From: Prevotella sp.
GTDB lineage: Bacteria; Bacteroidota; Bacteroidia; Bacteroidales; Bacteroidaceae
DNA: 33,471 nt
Assembly (NCBI GenBank): GCA_017483805.1
Contig: JAFUUL010000011.1
Location: forward strand, 1 to 33,471
Direction: 5' to 3'
Positions within the stretch are counted from its first letter, which is position 1; each line of letters begins with the position of its first letter. Positions 7,471 through 15,472 of the stretch are shown piece by piece. The position numbers and the translations under genes were made by a program. The notes under the pieces were generated by a model. That model searched no databases. It was not told where the DNA came from and worked only from the letters and a program-made list of their open reading frames with translations.

Positions 7471-9343
7471 CTTCCTGCCAACCACCAAGAAGGAGTTGGA
7501 ACTCAGGGGATGGGATAGCCTGGACGTGATCCTGTTCTCTGGCGATGCCTACGTGGACCACCCGTCGTTTGGGGCGGCCGTCATCGGGCGCACCCTGGAG
7601 GCGGCAGGCTATCGTGTGGCCATCGTGCCCCAGCCCGACTGGCACGGCGACTTCCGCGACTTCAAGAAACTGGGGCGCCCGCGCCTCTTCTTCGGCATCT
7701 CGCCCGGCTGTATGGACTCGATGGTCAACAAGTACACGGCCAACCGGCGCCTGCGCTCAGAGGATGCCTACTCGCCCGACGGACGGCACGACATGCGACC
7801 CGAATACCCCACCATCGTCTACAGCAACATACTACGGCAGTTGTATCCCGACGTGCCCATCGTGCTGGGCGGCATCGAGGCCTCGCTGCGCCGCCTGACC
7901 CACTACGACTACTGGCAGGACGCGCTGCGCAAGTGCATACTGTGCGACTCGGGCGGCGACATCATCAGTTATGGCATGGGTGAGAAGACCATCCTCGAAC
8001 TGGCCCGACGCGCAGACCAGGGACAGGACCTGCGCAACGTGGAGACCATCCAGGACATACCCCAGATAGTCTATCTGGCCAAGCACATAGAGCCCAGGGA
8101 GACCGACATCGTGCTGCACAGCCACGAGGAGTGCCTGCGCGACAAGCGGGCCGAGGCCGAGAACTACCGCCACATAGAGGAGCAGTCGAACATGATGCAC
8201 GCCCAGCGGCTGCTGCAGCGCGTGGACAGGGTGTGCGTGGTGGTCAATCCGCCCTACCCGCCCATGACCACCGAGGAGATAGACGCCTCGTTCGACCTGC
8301 CCTACACGCGCCAGCCGCATCCGAAGTACAAGGGCAAGCGCATTCCGGCCTACGACATGATCAAGCACTCGGTCAACATACACCGCGGATGCTTCGGCGG
8401 ATGCGCCTTCTGCACCATCTCGGCCCATCAGGGCAAGTTCATCGCCTGCCGATCGAAGGAGAGCATCCTGCGCGAGGTGAAGCAGGTGGCGCAGATGCCC
8501 GACTTCAAGGGCTACCTGAGCGACCTGGGCGGCCCGTCGGCCAACATGTACGGCATGCACGGCCGCAACCTGAAGGCCTGCGAGAAGTGTAAGCGCCCCT
8601 CGTGCATCCATCCGCAGATATGCCCCAACCTGAACACCAGCCACCAGGCCCTGCTCGACATCTACCACGCCGTCGACGCGCTGCCGGAGGTAAAGAAGAG
8701 TTTCATAGGCAGCGGCGTGCGCTACGACCTACTGCTGTACCGCAGCAACGACGAGGCTGCCAACCGCTCGGCCGACGAATACACCCGCGAACTCATCTGC
8801 CGCCACGTGAGCGGACGCCTGAAGGTGGCCCCCGAGCACACCAGCGACCGCGTGCTGATGCTGATGCGCAAGCCCTCGTTCAGCCAGTTTGGAGCCTTCA
8901 AGCGCATCTTCGACCGCATCAACCGCGAGGAGAACCTTCGCCAGCAGATCATACCCTACTTCATCTCCAGCCATCCCGGCTGCCGCGAGGAGGACATGGC
9001 CGAACTGGCCGTGCTGACCAAGGACATGGACTTCCAACTGGAGCAGGTGCAGGACTTCACCCCAACACCCATGACCATCGCCACCGAGACCTGGTATACC
9101 GGCTACGACCCCTACACTCTGGAGCCCGTCTTCTCGGCGCGGACACCAAGGGAGAAACTGGCCCAGCGACAGTACTTCTTCTGGTACAAACCTGAGGAGC
9201 GCCGCGGCATAGAGCAGAGCCTGCGCCGCATAGGCAGGCCCGACCTGATCAACAAACTATTCCCCAATGGAAATCATCGAACAGACCCTCGTCCCGAAAG
9301 ACCCGACGAGAAAAAGCGAAGACGGCATAATCATCACCCCTGA
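7451..9343 (+). CDS. YgiQ family radical SAM protein
   Basis: This 630-residue protein matches the UPF0313/YgiQ family: N-terminal cobalamin-binding-like fold with FSGDAYVDHPSF, the hallmark FGISPGCMDSMVNKYTA region near 80-97, and the radical SAM motif CFGGCAFC with C314, C318 and C321 for the 4Fe-4S cluster. A second Cys-rich segment (CEKCKRPSC and CPN) around 380-395 may bind another cluster or metal. The reaction of YgiQ proteins is unknown. It starts inside the preceding gene (20-bp overlap) and its last 26 codons overlap the next gene, giving a basic His/Arg-rich tail that may not be conserved. Confidence 0.9.
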   Translation: MEYRLTDFLPTTKKELELRGWDSLDVILFSGDAYVDHPSFGAAVIGRTLEAAGYRVAIVPQPDWHGDFRDFKKLGRPRLFFGISPGCMDSMVNKYTANRRLRSEDAYSPDGRHDMRPEYPTIVYSNILRQLYPDVPIVLGGIEASLRRLTHYDYWQDALRKCILCDSGGDIISYGMGEKTILELARRADQGQDLRNVETIQDIPQIVYLAKHIEPRETDIVLHSHEECLRDKRAEAENYRHIEEQSNMMHAQRLLQRVDRVCVVVNPPYPPMTTEEIDASFDLPYTRQPHPKYKGKRIPAYDMIKHSVNIHRGCFGGCAFCTISAHQGKFIACRSKESILREVKQVAQMPDFKGYLSDLGGPSANMYGMHGRNLKACEKCKRPSCIHPQICPNLNTSHQALLDIYHAVDALPEVKKSFIGSGVRYDLLLYRSNDEAANRSADEYTRELICRHVSGRLKVAPEHTSDRVLMLMRKPSFSQFGAFKRIFDRINREENLRQQIIPYFISSHPGCREEDMAELAVLTKDMDFQLEQVQDFTPTPMTIATETWYTGYDPYTLEPVFSARTPREKLAQRQYFFWYKPEERRGIEQSLRRIGRPDLINKLFPNGNHRTDPRPERPDEKKRRRHNHHP

Positions 9344-10064
9344 CTTCATAGCCGTCGTCGACGGCTCCACATCGAAGACCGACCGCCGCTATAGCCTCTT
9401 CAACAGCAACGGCCGCTATGCCATGCTGCAAGTGGAGAAGTTCATCCGCAAGGCTCCCAAGGGCATCACCTGCCACGAGTTCTGCCTGGGCGTCACCCGC
9501 CAGATGCGCCGCCACTATGGCCGGAGGCTCATCGAGCGGCTGGCCGAGCACCCCGAGGAACGCCTCACGGCCAGCGCCGTCGTCTTCAGCCGCGTCAATC
9601 GCGAGATATGGATGATAGGCGACTGCCAATGCCTCGTTGGCGGCACCTACTACGACAATCCCAAGCCCTACGAGCAGGAACTGGCCGAGCAGCGTGCCGA
9701 CATCATCCTCAACAGCACAGAGCCCCGCGAGCACTTCCTGACCGACGACACGGCCCGCCAGCAGATCATACCCCACATGATAGAGACCATGCGGCAGCAG
9801 AACGTGACCTACTCGGTCATCGACGGCTTCCCCATCCCCGAGCAGCACGTCAGAGTCATCACGCTCGACTTCCGCCCCTGGGAGATCGTACTGGCCAGCG
9901 ACGGCTACCCCTTCCTCTGTCCCACCCTGGAGGAATCGGAGCAGCGGCTGGCCCATCAGCGAGAGACCGACCCGCTGAACATCGGACGGTTCAAGGCCAC
10001 AAAAGCCTTCAAAGCAGGATTTAATTCGTTCGACGATCGGGCATACATCAGATTTAAGGCATAA
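9267..10064 (+). CDS. PP2C-like (PPM family) phosphatase-fold protein
   Basis: The 265-residue product has the spaced acidic motifs of the PP2C fold: AVVDGSTSK with D32-G33, WMIGDCQ with G118-D119, and IVLASDGYP with D212-G213. In PPM phosphatases these Asp residues coordinate two metal ions that activate water for Ser/Thr phosphate hydrolysis. The usual DGMGG is replaced by DGSTS, and overall similarity is weak, so it may be a divergent phosphatase or a relative with another phosphoester substrate. It is cytoplasmic by sequence. The ATG at 9267 lies 77 bp inside ygiQ; no later in-frame start preserves the N-terminal strand before D32. Confidence 0.65.
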   Translation: MEIIEQTLVPKDPTRKSEDGIIITPDFIAVVDGSTSKTDRRYSLFNSNGRYAMLQVEKFIRKAPKGITCHEFCLGVTRQMRRHYGRRLIERLAEHPEERLTASAVVFSRVNREIWMIGDCQCLVGGTYYDNPKPYEQELAEQRADIILNSTEPREHFLTDDTARQQIIPHMIETMRQQNVTYSVIDGFPIPEQHVRVITLDFRPWEIVLASDGYPFLCPTLEESEQRLAHQRETDPLNIGRFKATKAFKAGFNSFDDRAYIRFKA

Positions 10065-10067
10065 AAA

Positions 10068-10099
10068 TTTGGAAGTGTCGGGGAAAATGTGTACCTTTG
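10068..10099 (+). promoter_or_regulatory. Promoter of tRNA-Arg
   Basis: TTTG (10068-10071), a 20-bp spacer and TACCTTTG (10092-10099) form a complete Bacteroidota promoter, 23 bp before the first tRNA base. It begins right after the PP2C-like gene stop. Confidence 0.75.
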
Positions 10100-10122
10100 C
10101 AGTCGATTTCAAGAATGGTGGA

Positions 10123-10196
10123 GGTTCCGTAGCTCAGCTGGATAGAGCAACAGCCTTCTAAGCTGTGGGTCTCGGGTTCGAATCCCGACGGAATCA
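10123..10196 (+). tRNA. tRNA-Arg (anticodon TCT)
   Basis: A full cloverleaf can be drawn. The acceptor stem pairs 10123-10129 with 10189-10195 (one G-T pair) and the discriminator is A10196. The D stem is GCTC/GAGC. The anticodon stem is ACAGC/GCTGT around loop CTTCTAA with anticodon TCT at 10157-10159. The variable loop is GGGTC, and the T stem TCGGG/CCCGA encloses TTCGAAT. No CCA is encoded. It reads AGA codons, which are rare in this GC-rich window. A terminator follows, so it is probably a single-gene unit. Confidence 0.95.
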
Positions 10197-10208
10197 CGAC
10201 TGAACATC

Positions 10209-10241
10209 AAGAGCCCTTATTCGTCATGGATGGGGCTTTTT
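10209..10241 (+). terminator. Intrinsic terminator after tRNA-Arg
   Basis: AAGAGCCC (10209-10216) pairs with GGGCTTTT (10233-10240), including one G-T pair, around a 16-nt loop, and ends in five T. It lies 13 nt after the tRNA. Confidence 0.65.
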
Positions 10242-10259
10242 CAATAAAAAGGCATGTAG

Positions 10260-10868
10260 ATGAAACTCGTCATCATGACAAAGGCCACGTTTTTCGTGGA
10301 AGAAGACAAGATTCTGACCACCCTCTTCGAGGAAGGTCTGGAGGATTTGCACTTATACAAACCTGGTTCGGAGCCAGTCTACTCCGAACGCCTGCTCACC
10401 CTCCTGCCAGAGGACTACTACAAGAAGATTACCGTGCACGACCACTTCTACCTGAAGGAGGAGTTCCGGCTGCGCGGCATCCACCTGAACCATCCTGATG
10501 ATCCCCTGCCCTACGGCTACAAGGGGAACCTCAGTATGACCTGCCACCATCTGGAGGAACTGAAGGAAGCCAAGAAGCGCTCGTCGTATGTCTTCCTGCG
10601 CAACGTGCTCGACAGCCAGGGAGAGGCGGAAGAGAAGCAGTCGTTCACCGAGGAGCAGATACGCGCCGCAGCAAGGCAGGGGCTGATAGACAAGCACGTC
10701 TATGCCCTGAGCGGCATCAACCTCGACAACATCAAGCGCATGAAGGACCTGGGCTTCGGGGGCGTGGTCATCAGCACCGACCTCTGGGAGCGCTTCAACA
10801 TCCACCAGGAGCAGGACTACAAGGAACTGATTGCACACTTCAACAAGTTGCGCAAGGCAGTAGGATAA
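10260..10868 (+). CDS. ThiE/TenI-like thiamine phosphate synthase family protein
   Basis: The 202-residue protein resembles the thiamine phosphate synthase-like proteins of Bacteroidales: an N-terminal beta strand, EEGLEDLHLYKP, LKEEFRLRGIHLNHP in the place of the ThiE GVHLGQ strand, and the late ALSGIN/GFGGVVIS strands that in ThiE bind phosphate. The Gln-Asp after GVHLG and several substrate-binding residues of canonical ThiE are absent, and no thi genes are nearby. The family fold is likely; the TMP synthase reaction is not assured. An alternative start exists at 10275. No promoter is evident between the tRNA terminator and the ATG, so read-through or a weak promoter is possible. Followed closely by prs. 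Confidence 0.65.
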   Translation: MKLVIMTKATFFVEEDKILTTLFEEGLEDLHLYKPGSEPVYSERLLTLLPEDYYKKITVHDHFYLKEEFRLRGIHLNHPDDPLPYGYKGNLSMTCHHLEELKEAKKRSSYVFLRNVLDSQGEAEEKQSFTEEQIRAAARQGLIDKHVYALSGINLDNIKRMKDLGFGGVVISTDLWERFNIHQEQDYKELIAHFNKLRKAVG

Positions 10869-10900
10869 AGTAAAGAACAAGCAAACATCACTATAGAGCA

Positions 10901-11839
10901 ATGACTACACAAAACTCCTACATGGTATTCTCTGGCACGGCCACAAGATACCTGGCAGAGAGAATCTGCCAAAGCCTGGGTTGCCCTCTCGGCAAACTGC
11001 AGATTACCAAATTCTCCGACGGAGAGTTTGCTGTCTCTTATGAGGAATCCATCCGCGGACGCGACATCTTCCTGGTGCAGAGCACGTTCCCCAACAGCGA
11101 CAACCTGATGGAACTGCTGCTGATGATCGATGCCGCCAAGCGTGCCTCGGCCCGCACCATCAATGCCGTCATCCCCTACTTCGGATGGGCTCGTCAGGAC
11201 CGGAAGGACAAGCCCCGCGTGAGCATTGGCGCCAAACTGGTGGCCGACCTGCTGAGCGTGGCTGGCGTGAACCGCGTCATCACCATGGACCTGCACGCCG
11301 ACCAGATACAGGGATTCTTCGACGTGCCCGTAGACCATCTGTATGCCTCGGGAGTCATCATGCCCTATCTGAAGAGCCTGAATCTGGACAACCTGGTCAT
11401 TGCCTCACCTGACGTAGGCGGCTCGAAGCGCGCCAACACCTATGCCAAGTACCTGGGCTGCCCGCTCGTGCTCTGCAATAAGACCCGTGCCCGCGCCAAC
11501 GTGGTGGCCACGATGCAGATCATCGGCGAGGTGGAAGGCAAGAACGTGGTCATCATCGACGACATGGTGGACACCGCCGGTACCATCACCAAGGCTGCCG
11601 ACCTGATGAAGGAGCACGGCGCCAAGACCGTCAGGGCCTGCGCCAGCCATTGCGTGATGAGCGGCCCGGCCAGCGACCGCGTGCAGGAGTCGGCCCTGGA
11701 GGAAATAGTCTTCACCGACTCTATCCCCTACACCCAGCGTTGCGCCAAGGTGAAGCAGATCAGCGTGGCCGATATGTTTGCCGAGGCCATTCGCCGCGTC
11801 ATCGACAACAAGAGCATCAGCGACCTGTACTTAGTATAA
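10901..11839 (+). CDS. prs: Ribose-phosphate pyrophosphokinase (PRPP synthetase)
   Basis: A 312-residue enzyme, the normal length of class I PRPP synthetases, which make PRPP from ribose 5-phosphate and ATP for purine, pyrimidine, His, Trp and NAD synthesis. Recognisable blocks include FSDGEF near 40, the catalytic flexible region KDKPRVSIGAK, MDLHADQIQGFF with the Mg-binding His/Asp, and the PRPP-binding loop VVIIDDMVDTAGTI around 222-235. It starts 32 bp after the ThiE-like gene and is 21 bp upstream of the TlpA-like gene, so the three may share a transcript. Confidence 0.95.
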   Translation: MTTQNSYMVFSGTATRYLAERICQSLGCPLGKLQITKFSDGEFAVSYEESIRGRDIFLVQSTFPNSDNLMELLLMIDAAKRASARTINAVIPYFGWARQDRKDKPRVSIGAKLVADLLSVAGVNRVITMDLHADQIQGFFDVPVDHLYASGVIMPYLKSLNLDNLVIASPDVGGSKRANTYAKYLGCPLVLCNKTRARANVVATMQIIGEVEGKNVVIIDDMVDTAGTITKAADLMKEHGAKTVRACASHCVMSGPASDRVQESALEEIVFTDSIPYTQRCAKVKQISVADMFAEAIRRVIDNKSISDLYLV

Positions 11840-11860
11840 ACCATATCTATTCCACTACTT

Positions 11861-12946
11861 ATGAAAGTATCAAAGTTACTCCTGGGACTCGCCGCAGCAG
11901 TCCTGACCACGACTGCCTGCCAGTCGAACAATTACAAGATAGAAGGCGTGGCCGAAGGCTTCGAGGACGGCGACACCATCGTGCTCTACGAGGCCTCCAC
12001 CCGTGAGGCTCTCGACACCATCATCGTCAACGGAGGCAAGTTCTCCTACGAGGGTGAGGCCGACTCGGTGGTGCTCCAGTCCCTGATGGCCTTGGACGGC
12101 TCTGCCTATGCGCTCTTCTTCAACGAGGCGGGAACCATCCAAGTGACCCTCTCCAAGGACGATGTTTCGCGAATCTCCGGCACCAAGGCCAACGACGCCT
12201 GGCAGGCCATGACCGACAAGGAGGCAGAGATTGAGGGAAAGGCCGAAGACCTGCTGGCACAACTGCAAGATGACGAGACCGACGAGAACCAGCGCGCAGA
12301 GGTCATGGAGCAGTACAACAAACTGCAAGAGGATATGTCCGACTACCTGCGTAAGTTGACAGAAGACAACATCGACAATGAGTTCGGCTACTTCGTCCTG
12401 ACTCAAATGGGTATGTCTGACCTTTTCGACGAGGCCAAAGTGCAGGAACTCATCGACAAGTTGCCCGAGAACTTCAAGCAGCGTCAGGCCGTTGCCGACC
12501 TGCAGAAAGCCCTCGAAGACGCCAAGAGCACAGCCGTGGGCCAGATCATGCCTGACTTCATCCTGTCTACTACTAAAGAGATAGAAGCCAGCGTCCTCGA
12601 GGAAGTGAAGAAGAACAAGATTACCGTCCTCGACTTCTGGGCCTCATGGTGTGGCCCTTGCCGCGAAGAGATGCCCTTCATGCAGGGGCTGCTGGAGAAA
12701 TATCAGGAGCAAGGCTTCGGCATCGTGGGTATCTCTTTAGACGACGATCGGGAGTCTTGGGATTTTACAATCTTCACTCTGGGACTGGGCTGGCCTCAAT
12801 TCTGGGACAACCAAAAACAGGCTGCCAACGCCTTCCATATCCAAGCCATTCCCTTCACGGTAGTGGTAGACCAGAATGGCAAGATTCTCGCCAAGGAACT
12901 GCGCGGTGAGGAACTGGAGCAGTTCGTCAAGGAGCAGTTGCAATAG
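11861..12946 (+). CDS. TlpA/ResA-like thioredoxin-fold lipoprotein with DUF4369 domain
   Basis: The 361-residue precursor has a lipoprotein signal peptide with Cys20 in TTTAC. A DUF4369-type beta domain (about 25-105) is followed by a helical, acidic linker (110-220) and a thioredoxin domain (about 225-361) with the redox motif WCGPC (C264, C267) and the cis-Pro region IPFTVVVD. Such proteins are membrane-bound periplasmic thiol-disulfide oxidoreductases in Bacteroidota, reducing or isomerising envelope proteins, for example in c-type cytochrome maturation. The precise partner is unknown. A 16-bp hairpin follows about 38 nt after the stop. Confidence 0.9.
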   Translation: MKVSKLLLGLAAAVLTTTACQSNNYKIEGVAEGFEDGDTIVLYEASTREALDTIIVNGGKFSYEGEADSVVLQSLMALDGSAYALFFNEAGTIQVTLSKDDVSRISGTKANDAWQAMTDKEAEIEGKAEDLLAQLQDDETDENQRAEVMEQYNKLQEDMSDYLRKLTEDNIDNEFGYFVLTQMGMSDLFDEAKVQELIDKLPENFKQRQAVADLQKALEDAKSTAVGQIMPDFILSTTKEIEASVLEEVKKNKITVLDFWASWCGPCREEMPFMQGLLEKYQEQGFGIVGISLDDDRESWDFTIFTLGLGWPQFWDNQKQAANAFHIQAIPFTVVVDQNGKILAKELRGEELEQFVKEQLQ

Positions 12947-12980
12947 AATTTCTTCGGGGATTTTCCTCCTTGAGTGCACT

Positions 12981-13112
12981 CTACAAAGCCTCGTCTTCAG
13001 GACGCTGAAGACGGGGCTTTGTCGTAGGTGGCAGGTGGCGCTTGCGGCGCAGGTAGTCAGCCTTGCGGGCCTCGTAGTCCTGCTGATGCTTCTCCAGATA
13101 TCCGTCGGCCAT
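12981..13112 (-). CDS. Small basic protein, 43 aa, unknown function
   Basis: An ORF from ATG (13110-13112) to TAG (12981-12983) codes for 43 residues starting MADGYLEKHQQDYEARKADY, with a helical, strongly charged first half and a Pro-rich second half. It starts 7 nt after the DUF4270 gene stop on the same strand, as expected for a coupled downstream gene. Small proteins with a YLEK...DYE.RKA pattern are, as far as I recall, found in Bacteroidales, but this cannot be verified here. No signal peptide or membrane segment. Its 3' end coincides with the terminator hairpin at 12985-13020. Confidence 0.5.
   Translation of the reverse strand: MADGYLEKHQQDYEARKADYLRRKRHLPPTTKPRLQRPEDEAL
12985..13020. 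terminator. 16-bp hairpin between convergent transcripts
   Basis: The arm at 12985-13000 (AAAGCCTCGTCTTCAG) pairs with 13005-13020 (CTGAAGACGGGGCTTT) with one G-T pair and a GACG tetraloop. It ends transcription of the thioredoxin lipoprotein gene. On the minus strand the same bases code for the last dozen residues of a 43-aa ORF, so it would form inside that gene's mRNA. Confidence 0.7.
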
Positions 13113-13119
13113 AGCAGTA

Positions 13120-14577
13120 TCAATCCTTAAACTTACCGTAGACCACGTTGACCAGGATGGGCTGATTGGGGTTGGCAGGGCCTCCCACCAGTCGGGTGCT
13201 GGTCAGGCCCATGTTGTGTTCCACGCTGGAGAATTCGCTGGTAGACGTGCTGGTGGTGTAACTGATAGGCACCAGCACGACCTTGTTCCAGTTGGGATGC
13301 TCGCTTGTCCACGAGGGGTTGGAGGCCGTCTCGCGCTTCTTGGTGTTCCAAAGGGCCGTGATCAGGTTGGAGATATTGCTGAACGTATAGGTGTTGGTGC
13401 TCGACGAGTAGGCTGCATAGAAGGAGAGTTTGTAGTCGGGCACCTTGTTGTTCTCGAAGAACGAGTAGAGACTGTCCTTCGGCACCATCAGGATGCTGGA
13501 GGGGATGGACAGCACACGGTCGTCGTTTGACTGGTTGTTCAGTCGCTGGAAGACAATCTTCGAGGAGAGAAGCGAGTCGTTCTCGTGTGCCTGCTTGATC
13601 TGGTCGACGGGCAGGGTCACCTCGGTGAAGAGGCCTGCCGGGCTCTTGATGTAGGTGTGGTCGTCCTCGTTGGCCAGTTGGCGTATGGTCTCGTCGTCGT
13701 TGGTGACGAGCGTGGTTTGTACGACCTCCTTGGTTCCGGCCAGCACCAGCGAGGCGGCGAAGGTGGCGGTGTCGTTCTGCACGGTATAGAAGGAGCGCAG
13801 TCCGATGCCGAAGACCTGTGTGTGGAATCCCAGCCCGTCTACGATCTGGAAGAAGAAGCCCGGGCAGACATGGTGTGCAAAGGAATAGGAGTTACTGAAA
13901 TACTCGGGATGCTGGAAGTACTGCTGAAGGACGTAGGTACCATAGTTATTATAGGTGGAGCCGTTCTTGTCAGTATAGGCATCGTTGAGGGGTATGCGGA
14001 TGTTGTGGAAATAGGCCGTGGTGGCCCTCAGGCTGTCGTTGTCGGTCAGGTTGCCATAGGTGAACACCTTGTCCTTGATGAGTCCGTCCTCGCGGATCAT
14101 GCCGAGGCGGAAGGGGTCGTAGTTGGAGTAGTAGTGCTGTCCTTCCTCCATGGGCGTGTCCAGTTCGTTGACGCGCATCTTGATGGCGGTCAGGCTGTCC
14201 TGGACGCTGAACGGCGTCTGCACGTAGATGATGAGGTCGCACGAGTCGGCTGCAGGCAGGTCGTTGAACCGCGACGTGATATTGGCATCAGGATAGACAT
14301 ACATGTACTCCGTGAGGTGAAACTGCGAGGAGAATTCGCTCTTGACCTCCGTGCCCGTCTCGGGATCCTTGACGCATCCGAAATAGCAGGTGTTGCTCAG
14401 CGTGAATACGGAGTCGGCCACGACGGTCCGCGTGCTGACCTCGTAGTTGGCCGACGTGAGGCTGAGTTGGTCGGTATCGTTGGTGAGCGACTGTCCGATG
14501 GTGGCGGTATCCTCGTCGCAAGAATAAATGGCCATTGCCGCGAGAGCGACACTAGCCATTGTGATGAGTTTATTCAT
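13120..14577 (-). CDS. DUF4270 domain-containing lipoprotein
   Basis: The 485-residue precursor begins MNKLITMASV and has a lipobox ending in Cys20 (AIYSC), so it is exported and lipidated. The rest is beta-rich with many Ser/Thr and fits the DUF4270 family, uncharacterised Bacteroidota envelope lipoproteins. An ATG 33 bp upstream is in frame, but starting at 14577 gives a clean signal peptide. It lies 51 bp after the short glycogen synthase gene on the same strand and just before the 43-aa ORF. In Bacteroidales a DUF4270 gene next to glycogen synthase and panC recurs, as I recall; the functional link is unknown. Confidence 0.85.
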   Translation of the reverse strand: MNKLITMASVALAAMAIYSCDEDTATIGQSLTNDTDQLSLTSANYEVSTRTVVADSVFTLSNTCYFGCVKDPETGTEVKSEFSSQFHLTEYMYVYPDANITSRFNDLPAADSCDLIIYVQTPFSVQDSLTAIKMRVNELDTPMEEGQHYYSNYDPFRLGMIREDGLIKDKVFTYGNLTDNDSLRATTAYFHNIRIPLNDAYTDKNGSTYNNYGTYVLQQYFQHPEYFSNSYSFAHHVCPGFFFQIVDGLGFHTQVFGIGLRSFYTVQNDTATFAASLVLAGTKEVVQTTLVTNDDETIRQLANEDDHTYIKSPAGLFTEVTLPVDQIKQAHENDSLLSSKIVFQRLNNQSNDDRVLSIPSSILMVPKDSLYSFFENNKVPDYKLSFYAAYSSSTNTYTFSNISNLITALWNTKKRETASNPSWTSEHPNWNKVVLVPISYTTSTSTSEFSSVEHNMGLTSTRLVGGPANPNQPILVNVVYGKFKD

Positions 14578-14628
14578 AATTGGTTTATCTCTGTTGTCTC
14601 TAATAGTCATTCTTTTTTATGGTTAGCC

Positions 14629-15444
14629 CTACTCTTCCTCATCCGGGCAAATCTGGTCGTAGAAAGCCTCATAGACATCGGCAAAGTCCTCCTCGTAGGG
14701 CTGGAAGGGGATGCCTTTGGTCTTGGTGTACTTGACCAGGTTCTTGTTCACCTCCTTGTCGGCCTGTACCACGCCATCGCTATAGTCGATGGCCAACTTG
14801 GCCAGTTCCTCGAAGTCGAACTTGTCCTTGTAGCCGTTGAGCAGTTCTGCCTTGGCGTCGCGGAACTCGATGCACCTCTTGAAGTTGCTGCCCAGTTCGT
14901 CTTTCAGGCTCTTGGTGAAGAGCGAGGTGACCACCTTCGTATTGGCGAACGAGGGTTCGTCGTGGTAGGCCGTCTTGATGTAGAGCGGCACGACGGCACT
15001 CATCCATCCTTGACAATGGATGATGTCTGGCGTCCAGCGCAGTTTCTTGACGGTCTCGAGCACACCTCTTGCAAAGAATATGGCTCTTTCCCCATTGTCC
15101 GGATAACTCATGCCCATCTCGTCGACATCCATCTGGCGCTTGGCAAAGTAGTCGTCGTTGTCGATGAAATAGACTTGGACACGCGCCGTCGGTATGGATG
15201 CCACCTTGATGATGAGGGGATGGTCGGTGTCGTCGATGATGAGGTTCATGCCCGACAGGCGGATGACCTCATGCAACTGACCGCGACGCTCGTTGATGTT
15301 TCCCCACTTGGGCATGAACGTGCGAATCTCATGATTTCGCTCCTGAATGGCCCTCGGCAGTTCACGTCCCATGATGGACATACTGTTGTCTGGTACATAA
15401 GGAGCAATCTCCTGGTTGATGAATAGGATTTTCTTTTTAGCCAT
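14629..15444 (-). CDS. Short glycogen/starch synthase (GT5 N-terminal domain only)
   Basis: At 271 residues this is about half the length of GlgA. It covers only the N-terminal Rossmann domain: KKILFINQEIAPYVPDN at the start, IIHCQGWMSAVVPLYIK around 140-155, then VVTSLFTKSLKDE. The usual Lys-Thr-Gly-Gly-Leu motif for ADP-glucose is replaced by VPDNSMSIMG, and the entire C-terminal nucleotide-binding domain is absent. The downstream region holds a different gene, so this is not a simple frameshift. Bacteroidales do have such short homologues. Without the C-terminal domain catalysis of alpha-1,4-glucan synthesis is doubtful; it may be a regulatory or partner protein. Divergent from panC. Confidence 0.8.
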   Translation of the reverse strand: MAKKKILFINQEIAPYVPDNSMSIMGRELPRAIQERNHEIRTFMPKWGNINERRGQLHEVIRLSGMNLIIDDTDHPLIIKVASIPTARVQVYFIDNDDYFAKRQMDVDEMGMSYPDNGERAIFFARGVLETVKKLRWTPDIIHCQGWMSAVVPLYIKTAYHDEPSFANTKVVTSLFTKSLKDELGSNFKRCIEFRDAKAELLNGYKDKFDFEELAKLAIDYSDGVVQADKEVNKNLVKYTKTKGIPFQPYEEDFADVYEAFYDQICPDEEE

Positions 15445-15464
15445 CTTCTTTCGTTTAGGTGATG

Positions 15465-15472
15465 CAAAGGTA
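15465..15472 (-). promoter_or_regulatory. -7 element of the short glycogen synthase gene
   Basis: On the minus strand this reads TACCTTTG, an exact TAnnTTTG match 20 bp before the ATG. An inverted repeat (CTTAG at 15483-15487, CTAAG at 15493-15497) occupies the spacer and -33 region, where no TTTG is found; it could be an operator. Confidence 0.6.

Noticed and set aside
7451-10064. Single fused YgiQ-PP2C protein through a frameshift
   Set aside because: Each frame has its own plausible start or stop, and the YgiQ frame closes normally at 9341-9343.
12985-13020. Riboswitch or small RNA
   Set aside because: A single simple long stem with a tetraloop between converging genes is adequately explained as a terminator.
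13585-15426. Long plus-strand open frame across DUF4270 and the glycogen synthase gene
   Set aside because: Spans two real minus-strand genes and their gap, with low-complexity Val/Gly/Leu content.
14629-15444. Frameshifted glgA pseudogene
   Set aside because: No remnant of the C-terminal GT5 domain is seen in any frame downstream; the next gene is an intact lipoprotein 51 bp away, and short homologues are known in Bacteroidales.
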